Shown here piece by piece: positions 1 to 6,545 of a DNA stretch of 7,204 bases (its first letter is position 1; every line of letters starts with the position of its first letter). The notes below the pieces were generated by a model. The model saw only the letters and a list, made by a program, of their open reading frames with translations, searched no databases and was not told where the DNA came from. Made by a program: the position numbers and the translations under genes. This DNA comes from an uncultured Flavobacteriales bacterium (GTDB lineage Bacteria > Bacteroidota > Bacteroidia > Flavobacteriales > UBA7430), in assembly GCA_913041775.1 (NCBI GenBank), contig CAJWJW010000066.1, forward strand, positions 1 to 7,204. Direction: 5' to 3'.

Positions 1-61
1 CGGTACATTGCTGTACGCTGGTTTTCAAGACCAGTGCATTCGACCACTCTGCCATTTCTCC
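1..61 (-). tRNA. tRNA-Ser (UGA anticodon), 3' part cut by window edge
   Basis: On the minus strand the sequence begins GGAGAAATGGCAG, typical of a bacterial serine tRNA. The anticodon stem CTGGT/ACCAG encloses the loop CTTGAAA, giving anticodon TGA (plus-strand bases 25-27). It is followed by a long variable arm (GTACA, loop GCAA, TGTAC; plus-strand 3-16), the hallmark of class II tRNAs such as Ser. The T arm and the 3' acceptor strand lie beyond position 1, so the gene is partial here. It decodes UCN serine codons, mainly UCA. A well-matched promoter lies directly upstream on the same strand. Confidence 0.95.
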
Positions 62-76
62 TTATTGATAGCAGTG

Positions 77-106
77 CAAATGTAATCGTTTTTTCTAAAC
101 TGCAAA
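77..106 (-). promoter_or_regulatory. Promoter of tRNA-Ser, Bacteroidota type
   Basis: Read on the minus strand, TTTG (106-103) is followed by an 18-base spacer (102-85) and TACATTTG (84-77). This fits the Bacteroidota primary-sigma consensus TTG, about 19 bases, TAnnTTTG. Transcription would start around 70-73, leaving a leader of roughly ten bases before the tRNA 5' end at 61. The motif match is direct; activity is inferred. Confidence 0.7.
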
Positions 107-169
107 CAAAAAAAAGATTAATTTCACCACAGATTATGAAAAACACAAAACATACTAAACACTAGGAAT

Positions 170-1672
170 ATGAGGAGCTACAGCCTATATATAATTCTAT
201 TTTTGTTGTCGAGTTTTAACTTATTGAATGCTAAAAATTTACAAGCAAATTTTCAGTACTTCACTTTCCAAAATGACGAGGGTATTACATATACTGAAAC
301 GTATTTTTCTTTTTTAAGTACTGAATTAAAATACATAAAAGTCGCTGATAATTCATTTCAGGGATCTGTTTTAGTGAATTTGGCATTTAAAAAAGGTGCT
401 GAAACCATCATTTTAGATAAATATTTATTTAAAACACCAGTTATTGGAGATACATTAAGTGCTCAAGTGTTTATTGATAAACAAATTTACGCTCTAGCAA
501 ATGGTCACTATTCCTTAAAAATTAAATTAAATGATCCATTAAGCAGAGAAGTAACTATAGAAACAACTGTCGATTTGGTTGTTGATTATCCTGATTCTGA
601 AATTACATTTTCAGATTTTATGATTTTAGAATCTTTTACTCCATCAGATGGATCTAGTATTTTACACAAGTCTGGATACGATTTAATCCCTAGTTTTGGA
701 GATGGCACATACTTTTTAGACGATTTAGATACTCAATTAGACTTCTATATCGAATGGTATAATACTCAAAATGATACGAGTACAAATGCAGGGTATTTAT
801 TAAATTACTATATAGAGAATGAACAATCGCATACTCCTTTAACCGGTTTTAATAGAATTATTCGAAAAACCCAAGAAAAGCAAAGAGCCTTTTTAGGGGG
901 CTTTAATATAACAGATTTAGTCTCTGGTAATTATAATTTAGTTGTCGCTTTACTAGATAGAGAGGGTAGAGGGATACTCCAAAAAAGAGTTTTTTTTCAA
1001 CGTAGAAATACCACTACTGTAATGAAACCAGAAGACTACGCAAGTATTTTAAACAACTCTAGTTTCGTTCATCAGTATGAAATTATCGAACAATTAGCAG
1101 AACATATTTCATCTCTATTACCAATTGCTACACAAAGAGAATGGTCTTATGCTTCTAATCAGTTAAAAACTTGGGATTTAAGTCAGATGAAACAGTTTTT
1201 TCATGGATTTTGGTATAATAGAAATCCTATTGATCCCCAGGCAGAATGGTTCAATTACTTAAACGGTGTGCAGAAGGCAAATAGCATTTATTCAACAATT
1301 AATAAAAAGGGATTTGCTACTGATAGAGGTAGAGTCTATTTAAAATATGGAGCACCAAACGATATAGAGAATTCAGTGTACGATAAATACACCTTACCCT
1401 TCCAAATTTGGACTTATTATAAAATTGGCAAACAAACTAATAAAATTTTTATTTTTGCAGAAAATGCTTTGGGAACTAATGATTTCGAACTAATTCATTC
1501 TACTGTACAAGGAGAAAAGTACAATGCTAATTGGAAAAACTGGATTTACAGAGAGCGTGGAGCAGTAAACGACTTAGATGATATGGATCAAAATAGAGAT
1601 ATCAATCTTGATCAAAATAATAATTTAGATGATAAAGGGAATAGAAACCTTGTAACTCCTGGAGACAACTAA
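170..1672 (+). CDS. GWxTD domain-containing secreted protein
   Basis: A 500-residue protein with an N-terminal signal peptide: hydrophobic core at about residues 6-18 and likely cleavage after the alanine in LLNA-KNL (residue 21). There is no lipobox cysteine, so it is probably a soluble periplasmic or surface protein. Residues 25-280 look like beta-rich, domain-like sequence of unknown function. The C-terminal part (about 355-460) matches the GWxTD family of Bacteroidota, centred on GFATDRGRVYLKYGAPNDI (381-399). The signature tryptophan is phenylalanine here. The final ~35 residues (466-500) are an Asp/Asn-rich, low-complexity tail containing two copies of an eight-residue unit starting DQN. 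The molecular function of the family is not known. The stop codon overlaps the next start by one base (TAATG), so it heads an operon with an acyltransferase and a glycosyltransferase, suggesting an envelope role by inference. I found no convincing promoter in 107-169. The ATG at 170 is chosen because it gives a complete signal peptide. Confidence 0.85.
   Translation: MRSYSLYIILFLLSSFNLLNAKNLQANFQYFTFQNDEGITYTETYFSFLSTELKYIKVADNSFQGSVLVNLAFKKGAETIILDKYLFKTPVIGDTLSAQVFIDKQIYALANGHYSLKIKLNDPLSREVTIETTVDLVVDYPDSEITFSDFMILESFTPSDGSSILHKSGYDLIPSFGDGTYFLDDLDTQLDFYIEWYNTQNDTSTNAGYLLNYYIENEQSHTPLTGFNRIIRKTQEKQRAFLGGFNITDLVSGNYNLVVALLDREGRGILQKRVFFQRRNTTTVMKPEDYASILNNSSFVHQYEIIEQLAEHISSLLPIATQREWSYASNQLKTWDLSQMKQFFHGFWYNRNPIDPQAEWFNYLNGVQKANSIYSTINKKGFATDRGRVYLKYGAPNDIENSVYDKYTLPFQIWTYYKIGKQTNKIFIFAENALGTNDFELIHSTVQGEKYNANWKNWIYRERGAVNDLDDMDQNRDINLDQNNNLDDKGNRNLVTPGDN
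1586..1633 (+). repeat. Short tandem repeat coding the Asp/Asn-rich tail
   Basis: The ten bases GATCAAAATA occur at 1586-1595 and again at 1610-1619, a 24-base (eight-codon) period. The two units encode DQNRDINL and DQNNNLDD. The repetition is imperfect after the first ten bases. The spaced Asp/Asn pattern is loosely reminiscent of calcium-binding loops, but no complete EF-hand or thrombospondin type-3 motif is visible. Confidence 0.6.
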
Positions 1673-2529
1673 TGAGTAAACTAATCATATTATTACTACA
1701 ATTAGCTAAATATATACCATTTAGCTTTCTATATCTATGCTCAAACTTTATTGCTTTTCTATTACACAAAGTTTTTAAGTATCGGTTGACTGTGGTAAGA
1801 GAAAACCTTAGTAATTCCTTTCCAAATTATTCTTCTAAGTTACTTATGGAACTAGAAAGCGGATTTTATTTAAATTTAGCTGATGTGTTTTTAGAAAACT
1901 TAAAACTCTATTCTATTTCTAAGATTTCTCTACAGAATAGAATGAAACTCGTTAATCCCGAGATTTTCGATCAACTAGAAAAAGAAAACAAAGGAGCAAT
2001 ACTTATTGGCGCACATTATAATAACTGGGAATGGATGGCTCTGGCATTAGGTACTTATTTAAAACAGGATTTATTTACAGTGTATAAGCCTTTAAACGAT
2101 AAAAATATCGACACCCTAATGTTAAAGGTTCGTTCTCGATTTGGTGCTGAGATAATACCTATGAAACAATTTCCTAAGACCGTTTTGAAAAATAAAAATA
2201 GATCGACTATTAATCTGATGCTCTCTGATCAGAGCCCACATAGAGGTAAACTAGATTACTTTTGCGAATTTCTAAATCAAGATACTCCTGTATATTTAGG
2301 AGCAGAAAAACTGATGAATGCAGCTAGTTTAGCTCTTTTGTTTGTGGATGTAAAAAGAGTAAAAAGAGGCTATTACGAAATGAAAATTGTTTCTTTAGCA
2401 GATAGAGATAGTGACGTACTAGGAGAATCTACTGCGCTACACCTAGCTTACTTAGAAAAGATGATAACGAAAGAGCCACAAAATTGGCTTTGGTCCCATA
2501 GAAGATGGAAACACAGTCGAAAAAAATAG
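1672..2529 (+). CDS. Lysophospholipid/lipid A acyltransferase (LpxL/HtrB family)
   Basis: A 285-residue membrane-associated acyltransferase, close to the usual length for the LpxL/HtrB family, which transfers acyl chains to lipid A precursors at the inner membrane; in Bacteroidota some relatives act on other lipids such as aminolipids. The hydrophobic N-terminus (about 1-33) would anchor it to the membrane. The catalytic HX4E motif is His115-Glu120 in GAHYNNWEW. The family DQSP motif is at 186-189, and the conserved C-terminal NWLWSHRRWK at 271-280. All expected catalytic features are present. The start is fixed by the TAATG overlap with the GWxTD gene, which suggests translational coupling, and the 3' end overlaps the glycosyltransferase by 25 bases. 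The exact acceptor lipid and acyl chain cannot be read from the sequence, so no lpx symbol is given. Confidence 0.9.
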   Translation: MSKLIILLLQLAKYIPFSFLYLCSNFIAFLLHKVFKYRLTVVRENLSNSFPNYSSKLLMELESGFYLNLADVFLENLKLYSISKISLQNRMKLVNPEIFDQLEKENKGAILIGAHYNNWEWMALALGTYLKQDLFTVYKPLNDKNIDTLMLKVRSRFGAEIIPMKQFPKTVLKNKNRSTINLMLSDQSPHRGKLDYFCEFLNQDTPVYLGAEKLMNAASLALLFVDVKRVKRGYYEMKIVSLADRDSDVLGESTALHLAYLEKMITKEPQNWLWSHRRWKHSRKK

Positions 2530-3518
2530 CAGTACTAATACTCAATTGGAATGGAAGAGATTTATTAGAACGTTTCTTGCCTTCTGTTTGTGAGTATAAT
2601 TCAGATTTTGCAGATATTATTGTTGTAGATAATGCATCTACAGATGACTCTATCTCATTTTTGAAAAGTAAATACCCACAAATTTCTCTAATAGAATTTG
2701 ATGAGAATTACGGTTTTGCAGAAGGTTATAATAAAGCAATAAACCAGGTAGACTATCCTTATATAGTTTTGTTAAATTCTGATGTTCGAGTAACTGAAAA
2801 TTGGTTAGTTGCCCCCTATAATTTTTTAGAGTCAAATAGTGAGTATGCTGCTTGTCAGCCTAAAATATTGAACGAGAAAGCGCCTAATATGTTTGAATAT
2901 GCTGGTGCTTGTGGTGGGTATATAGATCGTTTTGGATACCCCTTTTGTAGAGGGCGAATATTCGACACTTTAGAAGTAGATAAAGGTCAGTATGATACTG
3001 TCGTTGATGTTTTTTGGGCAAGTGGTGCGGCTTTGTTTATTCGTAGAGAACGATATATTGAAGTAGGTGGATTAGATGCAAGTTTTTTTGCACATCAAGA
3101 AGAGATTGATTTATGCTGGCGTTTACTTAATATGGATTATAAAATTGCTTGTATCCCTCAGTCAACTGTTTATCATTTAGGTGGAGCCTCTCTTAATAAA
3201 ATGAATCCTCGTAAGACTTTCCTAAATTTCAGGAATAACCTAGTCATGTTGTTAAAGAACTTACCTGTTTCTGCATTTCCTACTCTACTATTACGATTTT
3301 TTTTAGATGGAATTGCTGGAGTCAAATTTATTTTAGAAGGTCGCTACAGTCATTGTTGGGCAATAGTAAAAGCACACTTTTCATTCTATACTCGTATTCC
3401 TTCTGTATTAACGAATAGAGTAGTTACTAAACGAATTTCATCGAATCTAAAAGTCAAGAATTCTATTTTAGTAGAATATTTTATTAAAAAAAACAAATTC
3501 TATTCTGCCGTTAAATAG
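2505..3518 (+). CDS. Family 2 glycosyltransferase (GT-A fold, rhamnosyltransferase-like)
   Basis: A 337-residue enzyme expected to transfer a sugar from a nucleotide-sugar donor to a glycan or lipid acceptor on the cytoplasmic side of the membrane. The N-terminal GT2 core shows VLILNWNG (10-17), VVDNASTDDS (40-49), the conserved NYGFAEGYN (68-76) and the metal-binding NSD at 91-93 (LLNSDV). The acceptor-side acidic motif is HQEEIDLCWRL (197-207), after the WASGAALFIRR stretch. A hydrophobic segment around 252-277 may contact the membrane. The architecture matches the GT2 branch often annotated as rhamnosyltransferase or WbbL-like, but the sugar is not determined. The start at 2505 lies inside the acyltransferase gene and gives a normal N-terminus; no later Met precedes the NWNG motif. 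Co-transcription with the acyltransferase suggests lipopolysaccharide or another envelope glycolipid as the product. Confidence 0.9.
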   Translation: METQSKKIAVLILNWNGRDLLERFLPSVCEYNSDFADIIVVDNASTDDSISFLKSKYPQISLIEFDENYGFAEGYNKAINQVDYPYIVLLNSDVRVTENWLVAPYNFLESNSEYAACQPKILNEKAPNMFEYAGACGGYIDRFGYPFCRGRIFDTLEVDKGQYDTVVDVFWASGAALFIRRERYIEVGGLDASFFAHQEEIDLCWRLLNMDYKIACIPQSTVYHLGGASLNKMNPRKTFLNFRNNLVMLLKNLPVSAFPTLLLRFFLDGIAGVKFILEGRYSHCWAIVKAHFSFYTRIPSVLTNRVVTKRISSNLKVKNSILVEYFIKKNKFYSAVK

Positions 3519-3554
3519 TCTATTTATCAATATTTGTATTTGCCAAGCCTATGG

Positions 3555-3585
3555 TTGACATATTCAACTTAATTGACTAATTTTG
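3555..3585 (+). promoter_or_regulatory. Promoter of ndk, Bacteroidota type
   Basis: TTG at 3555-3557 (in TTGACA), a 20-base spacer, then TAATTTTG at 3578-3585 match the Bacteroidota consensus. Transcription would start near 3590, leaving a leader of about 15 bases before the ATG at 3607. A five-base inverted repeat, GTTGA-CATAT-TCAAC (3554-3568), covers the -33 element. It shows that ndk can be transcribed separately from the upstream operon. Confidence 0.75.
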
Positions 3586-3606
3586 CCGAACTAAAATAAA
3601 CTTAAA

Positions 3607-4026
3607 ATGGCTCAAAACAGAACTTTTACCATGCTAAAGCCTGATGCAGTAGCAAATGGTCACATCGGTGCAATCTTAGAAAAAATTAACGTTTCGGGTT
3701 TCCGTATCGTTGCTTTAAAAATGACTCAATTGACTAAGGCTGATGCTGAAGCATTCTATGCTGTTCATGCTGAGAGAGCTTTTTATGGGGAATTAGTAGA
3801 TTATATGACTGAGGGTCCTATTGTAGCAGTTATCTTAGAAAAAGAGAATGCTGTTGAGGATTTCCGTACACTCATTGGTGCTACTAATCCAGCTGAGGCT
3901 GCAGAAGGAACTATCCGTAAAATGTATGCTGAGTCGATCTCTGCAAACGCTGTACACGGTTCGGATTCAGATGAAAACGCTGCTCTTGAAGCTGCTTTCC
4001 ATTTTGCTGGAAAAGAGAATTTCTAG
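3607..4026 (+). CDS. ndk: Nucleoside diphosphate kinase
   Basis: A 139-residue cytosolic enzyme of normal family length. It moves the gamma phosphate of a nucleoside triphosphate (usually ATP) onto nucleoside diphosphates through a phospho-histidine intermediate, balancing NTP and dNTP pools. The catalytic histidine is His117 in NAVHGSDS (114-121). Other conserved residues are visible: Lys11 in MLKPDAV, Tyr51, Arg57 and Phe59 in the HAERAFYGELV region, Arg87, Thr93, Arg104 and Asn114. No residue known to be needed for catalysis is missing. It has its own promoter directly upstream and a strong hairpin terminator downstream, so it is probably a single-gene transcript, with some read-through possible from the glycosyltransferase operon because no terminator is visible in 3519-3553. 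Confidence 0.98.
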   Translation: MAQNRTFTMLKPDAVANGHIGAILEKINVSGFRIVALKMTQLTKADAEAFYAVHAERAFYGELVDYMTEGPIVAVILEKENAVEDFRTLIGATNPAEAAEGTIRKMYAESISANAVHGSDSDENAALEAAFHFAGKENF

Positions 4027-4069
4027 TAAATTTATTGATACACATTCTTATTAATTGAATGCAAAATTA

Positions 4070-4103
4070 AAAAAGCCCATTTCGGAAACGAAATGGGCTT
4101 TTT
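4070..4103. terminator. Bidirectional intrinsic terminator between ndk and the C1 peptidase gene
   Basis: A perfect 15-base-pair stem (4070-4084 with 4089-4103) carries a GAAA tetraloop; its core is AGCCCATTTCG / CGAAATGGGCT. On the plus strand it ends in a T run (4099-4103) followed by TATATATT, terminating ndk. On the minus strand the opposite arm gives a T run followed by AATTTTG, so it can also stop transcripts of the convergent peptidase gene, which ends at 4175. Confidence 0.9.
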
Positions 4104-4174
4104 ATATATTGAGTACATTTTCTATAGTTAAAAATGTTTACAGAGTATCTAGTATATTTCTCTTACAGGTGATA

Positions 4175-5284
4175 CTATTTATTTGTTTTTTGTCTAGATC
4201 GAATAAATGCATCTTTATGAAACATTACAGAAATAGTGTTTAGCTTAAAGTAAGCTTCAGAAACTAGTACATGTCCTTTATAGTCTTCTAAACCTCTTTC
4301 ATCTCCCCAAGAGTTTTTAACGACGAAATATTCTTTTCCATCTACTCCTTTAACCAATCCTACAATATGCATCAGGTGGTCGTCTGTTACCGTATAGTTG
4401 TCAAAATTCTCTTGTCTAATTTCTTGTGTCACGTCCATTTCTTCTGCAGTAGTTTCAAAGTTTGGCTCTTCATCTTCTAGTGCTACAACTGCAATTCCTT
4501 CTTTCGAGTTGAATCCTTTATTACTCACATCTACATCCCATTCAATTGTATACCCTTTTTTTAAGGCCTTTTTAGTTTGCCCGACTAAATCGTTTAAATC
4601 TGTATTATAAAAACTCCCATTATCCCAGTTGTCTGGAATACCTAAAATAAATGAGCTATTAAAAGGTTCGTGTGTGTAAGAAGTGATGGTGATATAGTCA
4701 GATGCTTTAATCCCTAAAGAGGCAGCAAAACTTTTGGGTGTATATTCTTTACCCTCATAGGTAAAGGATTCAGGGTATTCACCTAAATACACATCAAGTA
4801 GAGCATTGTATCCCTTCATCCATAATGGAGTAAGCTTTTTACCTTTATTGCTAACCACTGCCTTTATATAGCCTTCTAATATAGATGCTAGTTCTTTATG
4901 GTTGTGAATTTCAGATTCTGTTTGTAGTCCATTAAAAATTTCGTTCGGTACAATACCATAATCATCTACAGCATTTAATAAATCGTGACCTAAGCTACCC
5001 TCACCAAATTGAGTTTTCCCATGTCTGCGTACATAATTGTCTGCTTTGTTCAAATATACTTGCCTAGCAATAAATATTTCAGAAAGGTTATGAGATCCTT
5101 TTCCCATTCTTATTAACTCAGATTCGAGGAATGAAGAAGTAGAATAACTCCAGCAAGTACCAGTTTTACCTTGGCTTTCTACAGGGTTTGCATCCCATTG
5201 AACTATAGGTTCAAAGCTTAAACTGTCTTGTGCAATTGCTAAAGAAGTAAGAAACGAAAATGCTGTGATTAGTATGTTTTTCAT
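4175..5284 (-). CDS. Exported C1 papain-like cysteine peptidase (bleomycin hydrolase/PepC-like)
   Basis: A 369-residue protein with a signal peptide (Lys2, hydrophobic core about 4-18, likely cleavage after AIA at residue 18). The mature protein carries the papain-clan active site in full: Gln38 of the oxyanion hole and Cys44 in SQGKTGTCWSYS, His306 in DDHLMHIVG, and Asn324 in VVKNSWG. The Gln-to-Cys spacing of six matches papain. LSEIFIARQ (68-76) and the layout resemble the C1B group (bleomycin hydrolase, aminopeptidase C). It is shorter than the roughly 450 residues usual in that group. Classical members are cytosolic aminopeptidases, whereas this one is predicted to be exported, so it may trim peptides in the periplasm. 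Bleomycin hydrolases use their extreme C-terminus inside the active-site cleft; here the protein ends in a basic, polar tail (RSRQKTNK), so that feature is not evident. It lies 111 bases downstream of the ThiF-like gene on the same strand. Substrate is unknown. Confidence 0.88.
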   Translation of the reverse strand: MKNILITAFSFLTSLAIAQDSLSFEPIVQWDANPVESQGKTGTCWSYSTSSFLESELIRMGKGSHNLSEIFIARQVYLNKADNYVRRHGKTQFGEGSLGHDLLNAVDDYGIVPNEIFNGLQTESEIHNHKELASILEGYIKAVVSNKGKKLTPLWMKGYNALLDVYLGEYPESFTYEGKEYTPKSFAASLGIKASDYITITSYTHEPFNSSFILGIPDNWDNGSFYNTDLNDLVGQTKKALKKGYTIEWDVDVSNKGFNSKEGIAVVALEDEEPNFETTAEEMDVTQEIRQENFDNYTVTDDHLMHIVGLVKGVDGKEYFVVKNSWGDERGLEDYKGHVLVSEAYFKLNTISVMFHKDAFIRSRQKTNK

Positions 5285-5304
5285 ATTTTTAAATTTTGAG
5301 TATT

Positions 5305-5312
5305 CAAAAATA
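5305..5312 (-). promoter_or_regulatory. Possible -7 element of the C1 peptidase gene
   Basis: On the minus strand TATTTTTG (5312-5305) fits the TAnnTTTG consensus and sits 20 bases before the start codon. No TTG is found 17-23 bases further upstream, so the match is only half of a promoter. Read-through from the ThiF-like gene is the alternative, since I see no hairpin terminator in 5313-5395. Confidence 0.35.
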
Positions 5313-5395
5313 GAAAATCCTTTTTAATGCTAGACGATTAGCTCTTTTTTTTGTTCTCGCATTTATTCCTCCATTTTTAATAGTATAAATAAGTA

Positions 5396-6502
5396 TTAAT
5401 ACTTCGCCATATTCGTATCTACTTCTTTAGCCCAAGCGTGTATGCCACCTTCTAGGTTTATAAGATTGTTATACCCTTTAGTTTTTAGATAATGAATAAC
5501 ATTCATACTCCTAACTCCATGATGGCATACGACTACTGTAGGTACGGTCTTAGAGATTTCTTCTATACACTCGTCAATAAGGTTCATAGGTATATTACTC
5601 GATCCTTGAATATGACAAATATCCCACTCAAAATATTCACGTACATCTAGAATATTATAATGAGGCTTAGATTTTCGCATTTCATCAAAAGCAATTACAT
5701 CTATAGAAGTCTGTAGTCCTTCTTCTGCAACAGTATATTCGTTTTGAGGTGTATTTAGTATTGAAATATTAGCGAATTCGGTTTTATCAAATTCTACAAT
5801 AGACTTTTCATAATTAAGTGCATTTAGGCTTAGGATTTTACCTGATAATAATTCTCCAATTCCCAAAATCATTTTCAAAACTTCATTGGCTTGTAAAGTC
5901 CCAATTAATCCTGGTAATACACTAAATAATCCTGCCTTACTACTTGTATTAATTACTTTCTCTATTGCTTGTTCAGGAAATAAGCACCTATAAGTAGGGC
6001 CACCTACAAAATTGAAAATAGCAACTTGTCCTTCAAATTCGTTTATTGATCCAAATATTAGAGGTTTGTTTGTGAGGATACACGCATCATTTATCAAATA
6101 ATTGGTACTTGATTTATCTGTGCAGTTTACAATTATGTCAAAAGGTTCAAGCAAAGAGAGTATATTCTCTTTAGTCAGGGTAATATTGGCTACTTTAAAA
6201 TTCACATTCAAATTTTGTGTTTTTAATCTTAATGCCGCTGTTTTAGCTTTCGGTAAATTTATATCAGATTGAGAATATAAGACTTGGCTTTGTAAATTAG
6301 ACTCCTTTACAGTACCACCATCAATAATTCCAATTGTTCCAATTCCAACAGCTGTAAGAGATTGTAAAACAATGCAGCCTAAATCGCTAGCACCTATAAC
6401 TAATACCTTTGCAGATTTAAGGCTTTCTTGGCCACTAATTCCTACAGATTTAAGCTTTATATGCTTACTGTATCTTAAAAGTTCAATTTTACTTAAAGCC
6501 AT
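5396..6502 (-). CDS. ThiF/MoeB-like E1 domain fused to a rhodanese domain (degenerate adenylation site)
   Basis: A 368-residue cytosolic protein. Residues 1-240 align along their length with the MoeB/ThiF/HesA E1-like family, which adenylates the C-terminal glycine of sulfur carrier proteins such as MoaD or ThiS. Residues 265-368 form a rhodanese domain with an intact active loop, CHHGVRS (Cys326, Arg331), ending in GGIHAWAKEVD. This fusion is known in Bacteroidota and in MOCS3/Uba4-type enzymes, where the rhodanese carries persulfide sulfur. Unusually, the E1 half departs from the consensus at many nucleotide-site positions. The glycine loop is GASDLG (37-42) rather than GxGGLG, DxD is DGG (61-63), NLQRQ is NLQSQ (Ser72), TRYL is TNYL (Asn134), and the cysteine of the NCxxxG loop is Thr186. 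Lys85 and Asp129 are kept, as is Cys173 in YRCLFPE. The frame is open throughout, so it is not an obvious pseudogene. No sulfur carrier gene is present in the window. The fold call is firm; adenylation activity is doubtful. The ATG at 6502 matches the promoter just upstream and the family N-terminus. Confidence 0.88.
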   Translation of the reverse strand: MALSKIELLRYSKHIKLKSVGISGQESLKSAKVLVIGASDLGCIVLQSLTAVGIGTIGIIDGGTVKESNLQSQVLYSQSDINLPKAKTAALRLKTQNLNVNFKVANITLTKENILSLLEPFDIIVNCTDKSSTNYLINDACILTNKPLIFGSINEFEGQVAIFNFVGGPTYRCLFPEQAIEKVINTSSKAGLFSVLPGLIGTLQANEVLKMILGIGELLSGKILSLNALNYEKSIVEFDKTEFANISILNTPQNEYTVAEEGLQTSIDVIAFDEMRKSKPHYNILDVREYFEWDICHIQGSSNIPMNLIDECIEEISKTVPTVVVCHHGVRSMNVIHYLKTKGYNNLINLEGGIHAWAKEVDTNMAKY

Positions 6503-6516
6503 TATTTGTATTTTTA

Positions 6517-6545
6517 CAAAAGTAAATATTTGTATGCTTTATCAA
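6517..6545 (-). promoter_or_regulatory. Promoter of the ThiF-like/rhodanese gene, Bacteroidota type
   Basis: On the minus strand TTG (6545-6543) is followed by an 18-base spacer and TACTTTTG (6524-6517), a full match to the Bacteroidota primary-sigma consensus. The predicted transcription start is near 6510-6513, giving a leader of only about ten bases before the ATG at 6502. Confidence 0.75.

Noticed and set aside
990..997. Run of eight T within the GWxTD gene, considered as a frameshift or slippage site
   Set aside because: The frame continues normally to the C-terminal GWxTD domain, and no useful product would come from the alternative frames.
2650..2835. Minus-strand open frame of 61 codons inside the glycosyltransferase gene
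   Set aside because: It lies fully opposite the conserved GT2 core, has no promoter and its protein shows no recognisable domain.
3848..4243. Two plus-strand open frames over the end of ndk, the terminator and the peptidase 3' end
   Set aside because: The first is an alternative frame of ndk; the second runs through the terminator hairpin and overlaps the convergent gene. Neither has protein-like conservation that I recognise.
4398..4610. Plus-strand open frame opposite the peptidase gene
   Set aside because: Serine-rich complement of an Asp/Glu-rich coding stretch, an expected antisense shadow.
5343..5352. T-rich run between the peptidase and ThiF-like genes, considered as a terminator
   Set aside because: No stem-loop precedes it on either strand.
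5396..6502. Pseudogene interpretation of the ThiF-like/rhodanese gene
   Set aside because: The frame is open over full family length, the promoter is well matched and the rhodanese active site is intact; lost E1 residues more likely reflect altered function.
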